The translations under genes and the position numbers were made by a program. Positions 16,767-27,617 of a DNA stretch of 27,617 nucleotides are shown piece by piece. The notes beneath the pieces were generated by a model. The model ran no database searches. It was not told where the DNA came from and saw nothing but the letters and a program-made list of their open reading frames with translations. The DNA lies in assembly GCA_937868455.1 (NCBI GenBank), contig CALMMO010000434.1, forward strand, positions 1 through 27,617, written 5' to 3'. The DNA comes from an uncultured Marmoricola sp. (GTDB taxonomy: Bacteria > Actinomycetota > Actinomycetes > Propionibacteriales > Nocardioidaceae). The first letter of the stretch is position 1. Each line of letters starts with the position of its first letter.

Positions 16767-17929
16767 CGCAGCGGCAACCCGTTAGGGGTGCACAGCTGCT
16801 TGGTGATGTCGTCGGTGCGGTCCTCAGCGACGATGCTCATCAATTGCTTGGCGCGCCGTTGATCCCAGTGGATCACCATGTCGCTAATCGGCATGGCACA
16901 CGAGCGAGCATTGGTCATCGCTAAAGCGAAGTTCACCAAAGCAAAGGGTCCGGCGCCTTCGCTGACTCTTAGCGACGTCGATCCGGCGTCCGCGAGCCCG
17001 TAGTAGCGCCAGGGCAACAAGACGCTGGCGGGTGACTTCACCTTTTCGCCGACCTTCCTTACGACCTCGCGTTGATGGCGAGCCCGCCCAAGGTCACCAT
17101 CAGCTTGGGTGTGGCGGCTGCGCGCATAGCCCAGTGCCACAGCTCCATCGATATCGTGGCAGCCCTTGCTCATATGCAAGTTGGCTAACGGGTCCTCGAG
17201 CCGAGTCTTGGTGCACACTCTGATGCCACCGACTGCATCGACGGCCTTCACGAAGCCACCGAAACCGATCTCAACGACGTGATCAATACGCACGCCGGTG
17301 TTGGATTCGACTGTCTGAACCAAGAGTTTGGGGCCGCCCCAGGCGTAGGCGGCGTTGATCTTGGACGTGCCGTGCCCAGGAATCGGTACGAGTGAGTCGC
17401 GAGGGATCGAAATCAAGGTCGCCGGGCCAGAGCCGGTGTGGAGCAACATCATCGTGTCAGTACGTCGACCGGCTGCGTTCCCCGTGCCCAACTGCTTGCG
17501 TTGCTTAGCGGTCAGGCCTTCACGGGAATCTGATCCCACCAGTAGGTAGGTGGTACCGGGCTGATCAGCGGGTCGATCGGCCCGGGGGTCGGCATTGAAG
17601 CGATCGATGCGACCGTAGGCCCACATGGGCACCGCGATCAGATAGATCAAGAACAAGACGAGGGCCACCTTGGTCCAGAACCAGATGCGTCGCAGGCGAC
17701 TCTTGCGTGGCCGACTGGGCTCAATGTCAGGTTCGTGAAGGTCGTTTTCGAAGTTCTCCACAGGCGCAACAGGCCGGGATCGGCGCGGCGGCTCGGGCGC
17801 CAGTTTGGGGGGTTTGTCGGCGCGTGGTCGAGTGGGGATGACCCGGGTTGGCTCGGGGGCGCCAGGGTCGTCGTTGCCTTCGCCGTAGAGCCAACCGAAG
17901 TCTCGGGGGTCGCGACGGTCGTCAGGCAT
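16763..17929 (-). CDS. LytR-CpsA-Psr (LCP) family cell-wall glycopolymer ligase, single-TM
   Basis: A 388-residue LCP enzyme. These transfer lipid-linked polymers such as galactan or teichoic acid to peptidoglycan at the outer membrane face. A long Pro/Arg-rich cytoplasmic tail (1-~80) precedes one TM (WFWTKVALVLFLIYLIAVPM). The LCP domain follows with LLVGSDSREG, RRTDTMMLLH, ISIPRDSLVPIPG, GGFVKAVDAVGGI and YARSRHTQADGDLGRARHQ. These supply the conserved arginines and aspartates for pyrophosphate binding. Two cysteines (VCTKT, KGCHD) could form a disulfide. ATG 17929 follows a TAATCT box by 7 nt (leaderless). It is divergent from a second LCP gene and close to the galactan operon, so galactan attachment is the likely job. 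Its stop overlaps the MshC-like stop by 4 nt. Confidence 0.93.
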   Translation of the reverse strand: MPDDRRDPRDFGWLYGEGNDDPGAPEPTRVIPTRPRADKPPKLAPEPPRRSRPVAPVENFENDLHEPDIEPSRPRKSRLRRIWFWTKVALVLFLIYLIAVPMWAYGRIDRFNADPRADRPADQPGTTYLLVGSDSREGLTAKQRKQLGTGNAAGRRTDTMMLLHTGSGPATLISIPRDSLVPIPGHGTSKINAAYAWGGPKLLVQTVESNTGVRIDHVVEIGFGGFVKAVDAVGGIRVCTKTRLEDPLANLHMSKGCHDIDGAVALGYARSRHTQADGDLGRARHQREVVRKVGEKVKSPASVLLPWRYYGLADAGSTSLRVSEGAGPFALVNFALAMTNARSCAMPISDMVIHWDQRRAKQLMSIVAEDRTDDITKQLCTPNGLPLR

Positions 17930-17936
17930 GCGCTCG

Positions 17937-17942
17937 AGATTA
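17937..17942 (-). promoter_or_regulatory. -10 box of the minus-strand LCP gene
   Basis: TAATCT on the minus strand, seven bases before ATG 17929. This places the start of transcription at or next to the start codon. Confidence 0.5.
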
Positions 17943-17968
17943 CCGGGGTGGGCAACCTACGGCGCGTC

Positions 17969-18000
17969 GTGACACGTGTGACTAGCGTGACTGGTGATAC
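17969..18000. repeat. 9-bp-period direct repeats between the divergent LCP genes
   Basis: Units starting at 17969, 17978, 17987 and 17996 read GTGAC, GTGAC, GTGAC and GATAC, each followed by four variable bases. The array lies 40-71 bp upstream of the leaderless minus-strand LCP start and 52-83 bp upstream of the plus-strand LCP start. A very similar array precedes the amidase gene at 26462. A tandem binding site for an OmpR-type response regulator is a plausible reading. Confidence 0.6.
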
Positions 18001-18009
18001 TTGCGCCTG

Positions 18010-18028
18010 AATCAGTTTTTAGCTGATT
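18010..18028 (+). promoter_or_regulatory. Inverted repeat and possible -10 of the plus-strand LCP gene
   Basis: AATCAG-TTTTTAG-CTGATT is a perfect 6-bp inverted repeat; it is flanked by two copies of TTGCGCC (18001-18007 and 18028-18034). TTAGCT at 18019-18024 inside it could be a -10 box, giving a short leader with an AGAGG ribosome binding site. A GATACT at 17996-18001 is the alternative -10. Confidence 0.35.
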
Positions 18029-18051
18029 TGCGCCAAACGAGAGGTTTTCTC

Positions 18052-19479
18052 ATGCCCGCCACTTCCCCCGGGCAGAGCCGAACCGCCTCGCGTCCTGTGG
18101 TCGCGCGGCTTCGGTTCCGCCGTGCACTCACCTTGATGCTGATGACCCTGGTGCTGCCTGGGTCGGCACAGATTGCGGCCGGTAACCGCAGAGTCGGTCG
18201 CATTGCGATGCGGATCTGGGGTGGCTTGGTGCTCACCGCTGTGTTGTTGGCGTTAGTGAGTTGGGCATTCCCCAAAGTTGCCTTCTTCCTGTTCGCCAAG
18301 ACAGTCGTGTTGAGTTTTGTGCGGTTCTTGCTGATCGGTTTAGCTATTGGGTTTGGCTACTTGCTCGTGGACTCCTGGCGCCTAGGTGACCCACTTGAGC
18401 TTCGCCAAAAACAGCGCCTCTTCATGACTGGCCTGACCACAGGGGTTTCACTGACCGTCGTGGGTGCATTGCTCTTTGCCGCCCACGTCGTGCACGTGCA
18501 GGGCACTTTCATCTCAGCCATGTTTGCCAACGCCGCTGTGAGTGAAGCCCACGAGGGCCGCTACAACGTCTTGCTTCTCGGCGGTGACAGCGGCGCCACC
18601 CGATGGGGCTTGCGCCCAGACTCGATCACGGTGGCCAGCATCGACGCCGAAACCGGCCGCACCGTGCTGTTCGGCTTGCCACGCAACCTGCAGAACTTCA
18701 CTTTCGCCGAGGGATCGGTGATGGCCAAGCAGTTCCCTCATGGCTACAACTGCGACGGCTGCGAGTTGAACTCACTGTTCACCTGGGCGCTGGACCACAA
18801 GAAGCTCTTCAAGGGTGAGAAGTACCCGGGCGTGGCCGCCACCGAACAGGCCGTCGAAGGTGTCACCGGGCTCAAGATCAACTACTTCGCCATGGTCAAC
18901 CTCTCTGGTTTCAGGCACCTCGTCGATGCAGTTGGCGGCGTCAAACTTCACGTTCGAGACCGCATCCCCAAGGGAGCCTTGGGCGACTTCGATGGCAAGT
19001 CCTACATCGAGCCTGGCTATCGCACCCTCAACGGCGCTGACACGTTGTGGTTCGCCCGCTCGCGGATGGCAGCCGACGACTATTCACGTATGGCGCGGCA
19101 AAAGTGCGTGATGAGCGCGATGCTCCAGCAATTGAGCCCTAAAGTCGTCGTACTCAAGATCGGTGACATAGCGAAGGCCTCGAAGGCCATGGTGCAAACC
19201 GACCTGCCCCAAGATGACCTCGACACGTTCATCGACTTGGCACTCAAGGCCCGCTCGGAGCCGATCAAGACTGTTTCGTTCGTGCCGCCTCTCATTGAGA
19301 CCTATCGACCCAACATCGACAAGATCCAGGCACTGGTCCAGAAGGCTATTGAGCGATCAACCGAGGGCAAGAAGAAGCCAGCTCACAAGCCCGCAGGGAA
19401 CACCACGGGTGGGTCGTACGGCGATATTCACAACGGCTATACCGCTAACTCAACCGAGGACCTCGATTCCGCATGCTGA
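18052..19479 (+). CDS. LCP family ligase with multi-TM N-terminus
   Basis: A 475-residue LCP protein. The N-terminal ~150 residues carry a hydrophobic LMLMTLVLPGSAQIAAG segment and about three further membrane helices, more than the single anchor of the neighbouring LCP. The LCP domain follows with VLLLGGDSGATRWGLRPDSI, LFGLPRN, GFRHLVDAVGGVKL and WFARSRMAADDYSRMARQ. The key arginines are present, although the usual GDxGR segment is changed to ADDYSR. It carries a CDGC pair (in GYNCDGCELNS), a possible disulfide. A Lys/Pro/Gly tail ends the protein. ATG 18052 has AGAGG seven bases upstream. It lies directly ahead of the galactan operon, 51 bp away, so it probably attaches that polymer to peptidoglycan. 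Confidence 0.92.
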   Translation: MPATSPGQSRTASRPVVARLRFRRALTLMLMTLVLPGSAQIAAGNRRVGRIAMRIWGGLVLTAVLLALVSWAFPKVAFFLFAKTVVLSFVRFLLIGLAIGFGYLLVDSWRLGDPLELRQKQRLFMTGLTTGVSLTVVGALLFAAHVVHVQGTFISAMFANAAVSEAHEGRYNVLLLGGDSGATRWGLRPDSITVASIDAETGRTVLFGLPRNLQNFTFAEGSVMAKQFPHGYNCDGCELNSLFTWALDHKKLFKGEKYPGVAATEQAVEGVTGLKINYFAMVNLSGFRHLVDAVGGVKLHVRDRIPKGALGDFDGKSYIEPGYRTLNGADTLWFARSRMAADDYSRMARQKCVMSAMLQQLSPKVVVLKIGDIAKASKAMVQTDLPQDDLDTFIDLALKARSEPIKTVSFVPPLIETYRPNIDKIQALVQKAIERSTEGKKKPAHKPAGNTTGGSYGDIHNGYTANSTEDLDSAC

Positions 19480-19518
19480 GTTGGGCCTGGGATCGCGCGG
19501 ACTAAATCGCCTGACCGG

Positions 19519-19524
19519 TAGGGT
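19519..19524 (+). promoter_or_regulatory. -10 box of the galactan operon
   Basis: TAGGGT, six bases before GTG 19531, with no ribosome binding site; a leaderless first gene is likely. Read-through from the upstream LCP gene is also possible. Confidence 0.45.
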
Positions 19525-19530
19525 CTAGGG

Positions 19531-20450
19531 GTGAGTTCTGGGCCGCGGATCATCGCCATCGCGGTGACGTTCAATCGCGCGGAGTTGATCACCCGACTTG
19601 TGAAAGCAGTGCAGGCCGGAACCGTTGTCCCCGACGAGATTGTGGTCATCGATAACGCATCCAGCGATGACACACTCGCCCGGTTGGCAGCGCTCCCTAA
19701 CCCGCCTCGTGTGGTGCGATTGAGCAGCAACACCGGGGGAGCCGGCGGCTTTGCCGCTGGCATGCGCGCTGCACTCGAGGGTTCGGCTGATCTGATCTGG
19801 CTCATGGACGACGACGGTGTGCCAGCACCCAACTGCCTCGAACTGCTTCTCCCACAGATGGTGGACCACGACTTTGTGGGCCCCCTGGTGGTGACCGAAG
19901 GTGCTGAGGATGAACTTGTGTTTCCGATTCGGCTGCCTGGCACGAGCAGCGTCGTACGCGATGTAGCAGGGGCCGAGCAGGCAACACGTGCGGGACTGAT
20001 CGAGGGGATCGTGATCCCCTTCAACGGCGTGCTGCTGGCTCGTGGCTTGGTCGAAGACATCGGTGTGGTCGAGGAGAAGTACTTCATCTGGGGAGACGAT
20101 GTCGAATATCTCTGGCGCGCCGAACGTGCCGGTGCCCGAATCGCCACGGTTACGCAGGCTCGATTCGTGCACCCGTCTGTGGGCGACTTGGGAACCCCGA
20201 TGGTGGCCGGGCAGACCTACAACCACTCACCTAGCGACCTCAAGGCCTACTGCATGGCGCGCAACAACTGGGTCAACCTGCGCACCTATCGCGGTCTGCC
20301 TCACGCAATGGCCTTTGTTGGCAAGACGATCTGGTTCTACACACTCACGCGCCCGGACCTGACTCGGTTGCGTCTCATGCTTCGTGGGATCGTGGCTGGC
20401 ATGCGCTCAGACTTCAGCGGACATCGCCGTTTCCTTACCGGAGGTGGCCA

Positions 20451-20454
<4 letters not shown>
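19531..20454 (+). CDS. glfT1: GT2 glycosyltransferase, GlfT1-like
   Basis: A 307-residue cytosolic/membrane-associated GT-A enzyme. It has the nucleotide-binding start IIAIAVTFNRAELI, the DxD motif in WLMDDDG (D93-D95), GGAGGFAAGM, the acceptor-site WGDDVEY (D189-D190) and FVHPSVG. FPIRL, FNGVLL and the His-Pro motif resemble mycobacterial GlfT1 (Rv3782), which adds the first galactofuranose residues to the rhamnose-GlcNAc lipid linker. Length (~304 in M. tuberculosis) agrees. It heads a run of six coupled genes that includes glf and glfT2, supporting a role in starting a galactan. Acceptor sugar is not provable from sequence. The stop overlaps the next start by GTGA. Confidence 0.78.
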
Positions 20455-24542
<4,088 letters not shown>

Positions 24543-24546
<4 letters not shown>

Positions 24547-25535
24547 GCGAGAACAGAGGAGCACGGGCACGCAAGGCGCGTCGGCTAGCAAGCCGCAAGC
24601 GCAATCAAATGCCTGTCGTGGAAATGGTGGGTGGGCCGCGTGAGGTCCGCGCAGTGGTTGCCGAGTTACGCCCCCCCGCCCCGCGTGGGGGATTGATCGG
24701 CGCGCTTCAGCGTCCCTATCTGATCAAACTTCTTGTGCGTCGTGAGCTTGCCAAGCGCTACTCAGCCAGTGTGCTGGGCCTCTTGTGGTCCTACATTCAG
24801 CCGGCTATCCGCTTTGGGGTGTACTACGTCGTCTTTGGCTACCTGCTCAAGATGCACAAAGACGTCCCCGACTTCGCGATCCACCTGTTTTGCGGCATCG
24901 TGTTCGTGCACTACTTCTCTGAGACATTCGGTGGTGGCACCCGTTCCATCTGGACCAACCGCTCCATGATCAACAAGTTGGCAATGCCTCGCGAGGTGTT
25001 TCCGCTCTCCCAGATGCTGGTCGCGGGATTCCACACATTGCCGCAGTTGCTCTTGCTTACGGGATTTTGCCTGTTCTCCGGCTGGGACCTTGATGCCACG
25101 GGCGTGGCAGCCGGAGTGATTGGCATTTTGGTGATCACGACTTTCTCTACGGCACTGGCGCTGATCTTTAGTGCGGTCAACGTGTACTACCGAGACTTCC
25201 AAAACATCGTGTCGACCATTACCCAGTTCATGCACTTCTTGGTGCCGATGATGTACCCGTTGTCGCGTGTAATGAAGCATGCCGAGACTTTCCCGGTGTT
25301 GTTCCAGATTTATCTGGCTAATCCGGTGGCCACGGCGGTCATCTTGTTGCAGCGATTCTTTTGGTACCCCGTGGCCAAGAACAACGCGCACGATGCGGCC
25401 CAAAGGGCAGCGTTGGTGTTTCCCGACGGGCTTCTGGTGCGCGGACTGGTGACTTTGGCGGCTTGCGTGGTCTTCTTGTGGATCGCCCAACGTGTCTTCC
25501 AGCGGTTGGAAAAGAAGTTCCCGGAGCGCCTGTGA
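24543..25535 (+). CDS. wzm: ABC-2 type polysaccharide export permease (Wzm)
   Basis: A 330-residue ABC-2 permease with about six membrane helices starting after LVRRELAKRYSASVLGLLWS, the amphipathic interface helix typical of Wzm. MYPLSRVMKH and NPVATAVILLQRFFWYP near the last helices fit the ABC2_membrane family. With the downstream ATPase it would flip the lipid-linked galactan to the outside, as proposed for mycobacterial Rv3783/Rv3781. It has an unusual Arg/Lys-rich N-terminal extension of ~45 residues (RARKARRLASRKRN) that may contact anionic lipid or the glycosyltransferases. The start overlaps glfT2 by GTGA. A 12-codon frame lies between it and the ATPase gene. Confidence 0.92.
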
Positions 25536-25573
25536 TGACCACTCAAAGTGAGCCGAAGGGTGGCCAGCAGTGA
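25535..25573 (+). CDS. 12-codon mini-frame linking wzm and wzt
   Basis: The ATG at 25535 overlaps the wzm stop (TGATG). The frame runs 12 codons (MTTQSEPKGGQQ) and its TGA overlaps the wzt GTG as GTGA. It is in a different frame from wzt. It may only serve to carry terminating ribosomes across the 34-bp gap, or may be the remnant of an earlier wzt N-terminus. AAGGGTGG inside it could also be the wzt ribosome binding site. Confidence 0.3.
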   Translation: MTTQSEPKGGQQ

Positions 25574-26358
25574 CTGAATCAATCGTGGTGGACCACGTAT
25601 CTAAAGAGTTCACGATGCACTACAGCCGCACCCTCAAGCAGATGGCTGTATCTGTTGCCAAGCGCTTGCCGCTAAGCGAGTCGTTCAACGCCGTCGATGA
25701 TGTGTCGTTCACCGTCGAGCAAGGCGAGTCGATCGGCTTGATGGGGCTCAACGGCTCCGGCAAGTCGACACTGCTGCGGGTCATATCCGGGGTTATGCAC
25801 CCCGATAGTGGTTCGGTGCTTACGCGAGGGCGTATTGCGGGTTTGATCGCCAAAGGTGCGGGCTTTCACCCACAGTTGACGGGTCGTGAGAACGTCTTCA
25901 TGAATGCCGCCATCTTGGGGATGAGCGAGGCGGAGACTAAGTCGCGCTTTGATGCGATTGTTGATTTCGCCGACGTGGGCAAATTTCTCGATATTCCTGT
26001 CTCCCACTACTCCTCGGGCATGTTTGCCCGTCTTGGCTTCTCGGTGGCTATCCACGTCGATGCCGACATCTTCTTGGCCGATGAGGTCCTGGCGGTAGGT
26101 GACCGGCCGTTTAAGAAGAAGTGCATGGAAAAGATGCAGGAGATCCGCCACCAAGGCACCACGATTTTTTACGTCTCCCACGCAGCTGCCTCGGTGCGCG
26201 CCATGTGCGACCGCGTGCTGGTGCTCGAGTCGGGCAAGTTGACCTACGACTCCAAGGTCGTGCCCGGCGGCAGCGTCGATGGCGCCATCCAGTACCTGCA
26301 GTACGACGACACAACCGAAGAGGAGCACGCTGACGAGGAACTTGGTTCCGAAGTCTGA
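25570..26358 (+). CDS. wzt: ABC transporter ATPase for polysaccharide export (Wzt)
   Basis: A 262-residue ATPase that powers the Wzm channel. Walker A GLNGSGKST is at residues 59-67, the signature region YSSGM at ~145, and Walker B DIFLADEVLAVGD with D171-E172. ISGVMHPDSG and HVDADIFLADE are typical of the polysaccharide (Wzt/TagH) subfamily. It lacks the C-terminal carbohydrate-binding domain of O9a-type Wzt, as expected for the shorter mycobacterial Rv3781 type, and ends in an acidic tail. It is the last gene of the operon. A weak GAGTC-GCGT-GACTC hairpin spans the stop. Confidence 0.94.
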   Translation: MTESIVVDHVSKEFTMHYSRTLKQMAVSVAKRLPLSESFNAVDDVSFTVEQGESIGLMGLNGSGKSTLLRVISGVMHPDSGSVLTRGRIAGLIAKGAGFHPQLTGRENVFMNAAILGMSEAETKSRFDAIVDFADVGKFLDIPVSHYSSGMFARLGFSVAIHVDADIFLADEVLAVGDRPFKKKCMEKMQEIRHQGTTIFYVSHAAASVRAMCDRVLVLESGKLTYDSKVVPGGSVDGAIQYLQYDDTTEEEHADEELGSEV

Positions 26359-26394
26359 GTCGCGTGACTCCCAATTCCTATTCGGATTGCATTT

Positions 26395-26412
26395 AATTAC
26401 ACGGTTGTAATT
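26395..26412. promoter_or_regulatory. Operator-like palindrome 1 upstream of the amidase gene
   Basis: Perfect inverted repeat AATTACA-CGGT-TGTAATT in an AT-rich island. An identical pair of arms occurs 23 bp downstream at 26418. Likely a dimeric repressor or activator site; no known regulator could be assigned. Confidence 0.55.
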
Positions 26413-26417
26413 CCCTC

Positions 26418-26435
26418 AATTACATGTTTGTAATT
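26418..26435. promoter_or_regulatory. Operator-like palindrome 2 upstream of the amidase gene
   Basis: Second perfect copy, AATTACA-TGTT-TGTAATT, with centre-to-centre spacing of 23 bp from the first (about two helical turns). It is immediately followed by a 10-bp palindrome TTCAATTGAA (26434-26443). Only the spacers differ between the two copies, which argues that the arms are under selection. Confidence 0.55.
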
Positions 26436-26461
26436 CAATTGAAAGTCTTGCGCTAACCCCT

Positions 26462-26493
26462 GTTACTGGTGTGACAATTGTGACTGATGTGAA
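26462..26493 (+). repeat. 9-bp-period direct repeats upstream of the amidase gene
   Basis: Units at 26462, 26471, 26480 and 26489 read GTTAC, GTGAC, GTGAC and GTGAA, each followed by four variable bases. They match the array between the LCP genes (17969). They lie 42-73 bp before the ATG, a usual activator position if the gene is leaderless. Confidence 0.6.
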
Positions 26494-26534
26494 AATCGAG
26501 CACTCACCAAGCACCCCCGGAGCAGGCTTCGCCC

Positions 26535-27617
26535 ATGAAATTCAAGTCGTTTTTTGTCACTGTGTGCCAACAGGCACTGGCTTCGGCCTTGGTTGTGGCG
26601 ACGGCTGTTGCTGGGGCGGGAGTGATGCGGTTAGACATCGAACGACCCGGGGACCTGCAGGTCGCCGTACGCACGGGGAAGGCGTATGTCGAGACCGCAC
26701 CAGTGGTCCCTACGGTCGTTGAAGTGGCAGTGCCGGCGGTGGCTTCGGCCGCCCCGGCGCGGTCACGTGACTCACGCGGACGCCTTCTCGCAGCACTCTC
26801 GTCGACCCACAAGGTGAAGGGATTCTTGACGGTGGGTGCCACTTGGGCGCCGCGCTCGCCGCTGCCGGAGCCTGCGATCTCACTGCAGGTACGCAGCCTG
26901 ACAAAGGGCCACTGGACGAAGTGGGAGCCGCTGGAGTACCACGACGAACACGGCCCCGATGTCGCCACCAAAACCTCACGCCCCGGCACCGAACCGACCG
27001 TGATCGGTCGAGTCGACGAAGTTCAACTTCGTGTCTTCACAAAGTCCGGTGTTGCTCCCAAGGGTTTGCAACTCGTTCTGGTCGACCCTGGCGTTGGCAA
27101 GGTGCGCACTGTGCGCGTCGGGGCGAACACTGCGAGTCCCTCAAAGCGCGTTGTGCTGACGGCCGCCACAACTGGGGTGATGCCGGTCGCGCCCAAGCCG
27201 TCGATCCTCACCCGCGCCGACTGGGGGGCCGACGAGTCTTTGCGCACTGGCAACCCTAGCTACGGCACCGTTCAGACCGGTTTCGTGCACCACACCGTGA
27301 ATGCCAACAACTACACCAAGGAGCAGGTGCCTGCCCTGCTGCGCAGCATCTACGCCTACCACGTCAAAGGCCGTGGCTGGAGCGACATTGGCTACAACTA
27401 CCTCGTCGACCGATTCGGTCAGATCTGGGAAGGCAGGTACGGCGGGATCGACAAGGCCGTCATTGGCGCCCACACCCTGGGCTACAACGAGGTCGGCTTC
27501 GCAATGTCGGCGATCGGCCACTACGACATTCCCGAGCCCAGCGAGGCGATCATCACCGCCTACGCTCCGCTGTTCGCCTGGAAACTCTCCAACTACAACA
27601 TCCCCGCAGATCGCACC
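26535..27617 (+). CDS. Secreted PGRP/N-acetylmuramoyl-L-alanine amidase, 3' end cut
   Basis: The frame is open to the window end (361 codons present). MKFKSFFVTVCQQALASA followed by a hydrophobic stretch is a signal peptide or anchor. Residues ~40-220 are a low-similarity Pro/Val-rich region with SLTKGHWTKWEPL-like beta segments. The PGRP/Amidase_2 domain begins near ILTRADWGADES (W230). It shows zinc ligand H252 in FVHHTVN, SDIGYNYLVD with the catalytic-type Tyr, and zinc ligand H313 in GAHTLGYN. The third ligand would lie past the edge, so enzymatic competence cannot be confirmed. Such proteins cleave or bind peptidoglycan stem peptides outside the cell. A CAGGCT box 6 nt before the ATG suggests a leaderless start; GGAGCAGG could instead be a ribosome binding site. 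M. tuberculosis has a similar protein (Rv3811) near glf/glfT2. Confidence 0.88.
   Translation, partial: MKFKSFFVTVCQQALASALVVATAVAGAGVMRLDIERPGDLQVAVRTGKAYVETAPVVPTVVEVAVPAVASAAPARSRDSRGRLLAALSSTHKVKGFLTVGATWAPRSPLPEPAISLQVRSLTKGHWTKWEPLEYHDEHGPDVATKTSRPGTEPTVIGRVDEVQLRVFTKSGVAPKGLQLVLVDPGVGKVRTVRVGANTASPSKRVVLTAATTGVMPVAPKPSILTRADWGADESLRTGNPSYGTVQTGFVHHTVNANNYTKEQVPALLRSIYAYHVKGRGWSDIGYNYLVDRFGQIWEGRYGGIDKAVIGAHTLGYNEVGFAMSAIGHYDIPEPSEAIITAYAPLFAWKLSNYNIPADRT

Overview
The window is GC-rich and gene-dense, and almost certainly comes from an actinobacterium. Evidence: an acyl-CoA carboxylase beta/epsilon pair, an MshC-like mycothiol enzyme, two LytR-CpsA-Psr (LCP) proteins, GlfT1/Glf/GlfT2-type galactan genes, frequent GTG starts, and many starts that sit 6-8 nt after a TANNNT -10 box (leaderless style). 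The gene set PH-domain protein, BirA, AccD5/AccE5, PurK, PurE, FadE25-type dehydrogenase and LCP resembles, from memory, the M. tuberculosis Rv3267-Rv3281 neighbourhood. The galactan block resembles Rv3781-Rv3783 and Rv3808c-Rv3811. The absence of arabinan or mycolate genes here and the family-level matches suggest a Nocardioides/Aeromicrobium-like member of Propionibacteriales, but that is inference.

Layout. 1-2911: end of a PH-domain membrane protein, then a lone MMPL exporter preceded by two perfect palindromes. 2918-6338 (minus): argG, then the acyl-CoA carboxylase pair. 6388-8180 (plus): biotin-protein ligase, which charges the carboxylase's biotin partner, and an adenylate cyclase with an Rv1264-like regulatory domain. 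8185-9058 (minus): RIO-type kinase with a possible leader peptide. 9167-11442 (plus): purK-purE-LysE exporter. 11674-13514: LysR-type regulator and a two-META-domain lipoprotein. 13511-13927 (minus): ArfB-type ribosome-rescue hydrolase. 13983-16766 (plus): acyl-CoA dehydrogenase, small membrane protein, MshC-like ligase.

16763-27617 is the cell-envelope region. Two divergent LCP genes flank a regulatory segment. They are followed by a tightly coupled operon (glfT1-like, second GT2, glf, glfT2, wzm, wzt) in which every junction starts with a GTGA overlap. Together these would make UDP-galactofuranose, prime and polymerise a galactan on a lipid carrier, export it through an ABC-2 transporter, and attach it to peptidoglycan through LCP ligases. 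A secreted PGRP/amidase gene follows and is cut by the window end.

The strongest unexplained signal is non-coding. A four-unit, 9-bp-period direct repeat (GTGACNNNN) lies between the divergent LCP genes, and another lies upstream of the amidase, which suggests one envelope regulator acts on both. The amidase promoter region also has two identical AATTACA-N4-TGTAATT palindromes. No insertion sequence, CRISPR array, rRNA or tRNA was recognised, and there is no gene-free stretch longer than about 300 bases.
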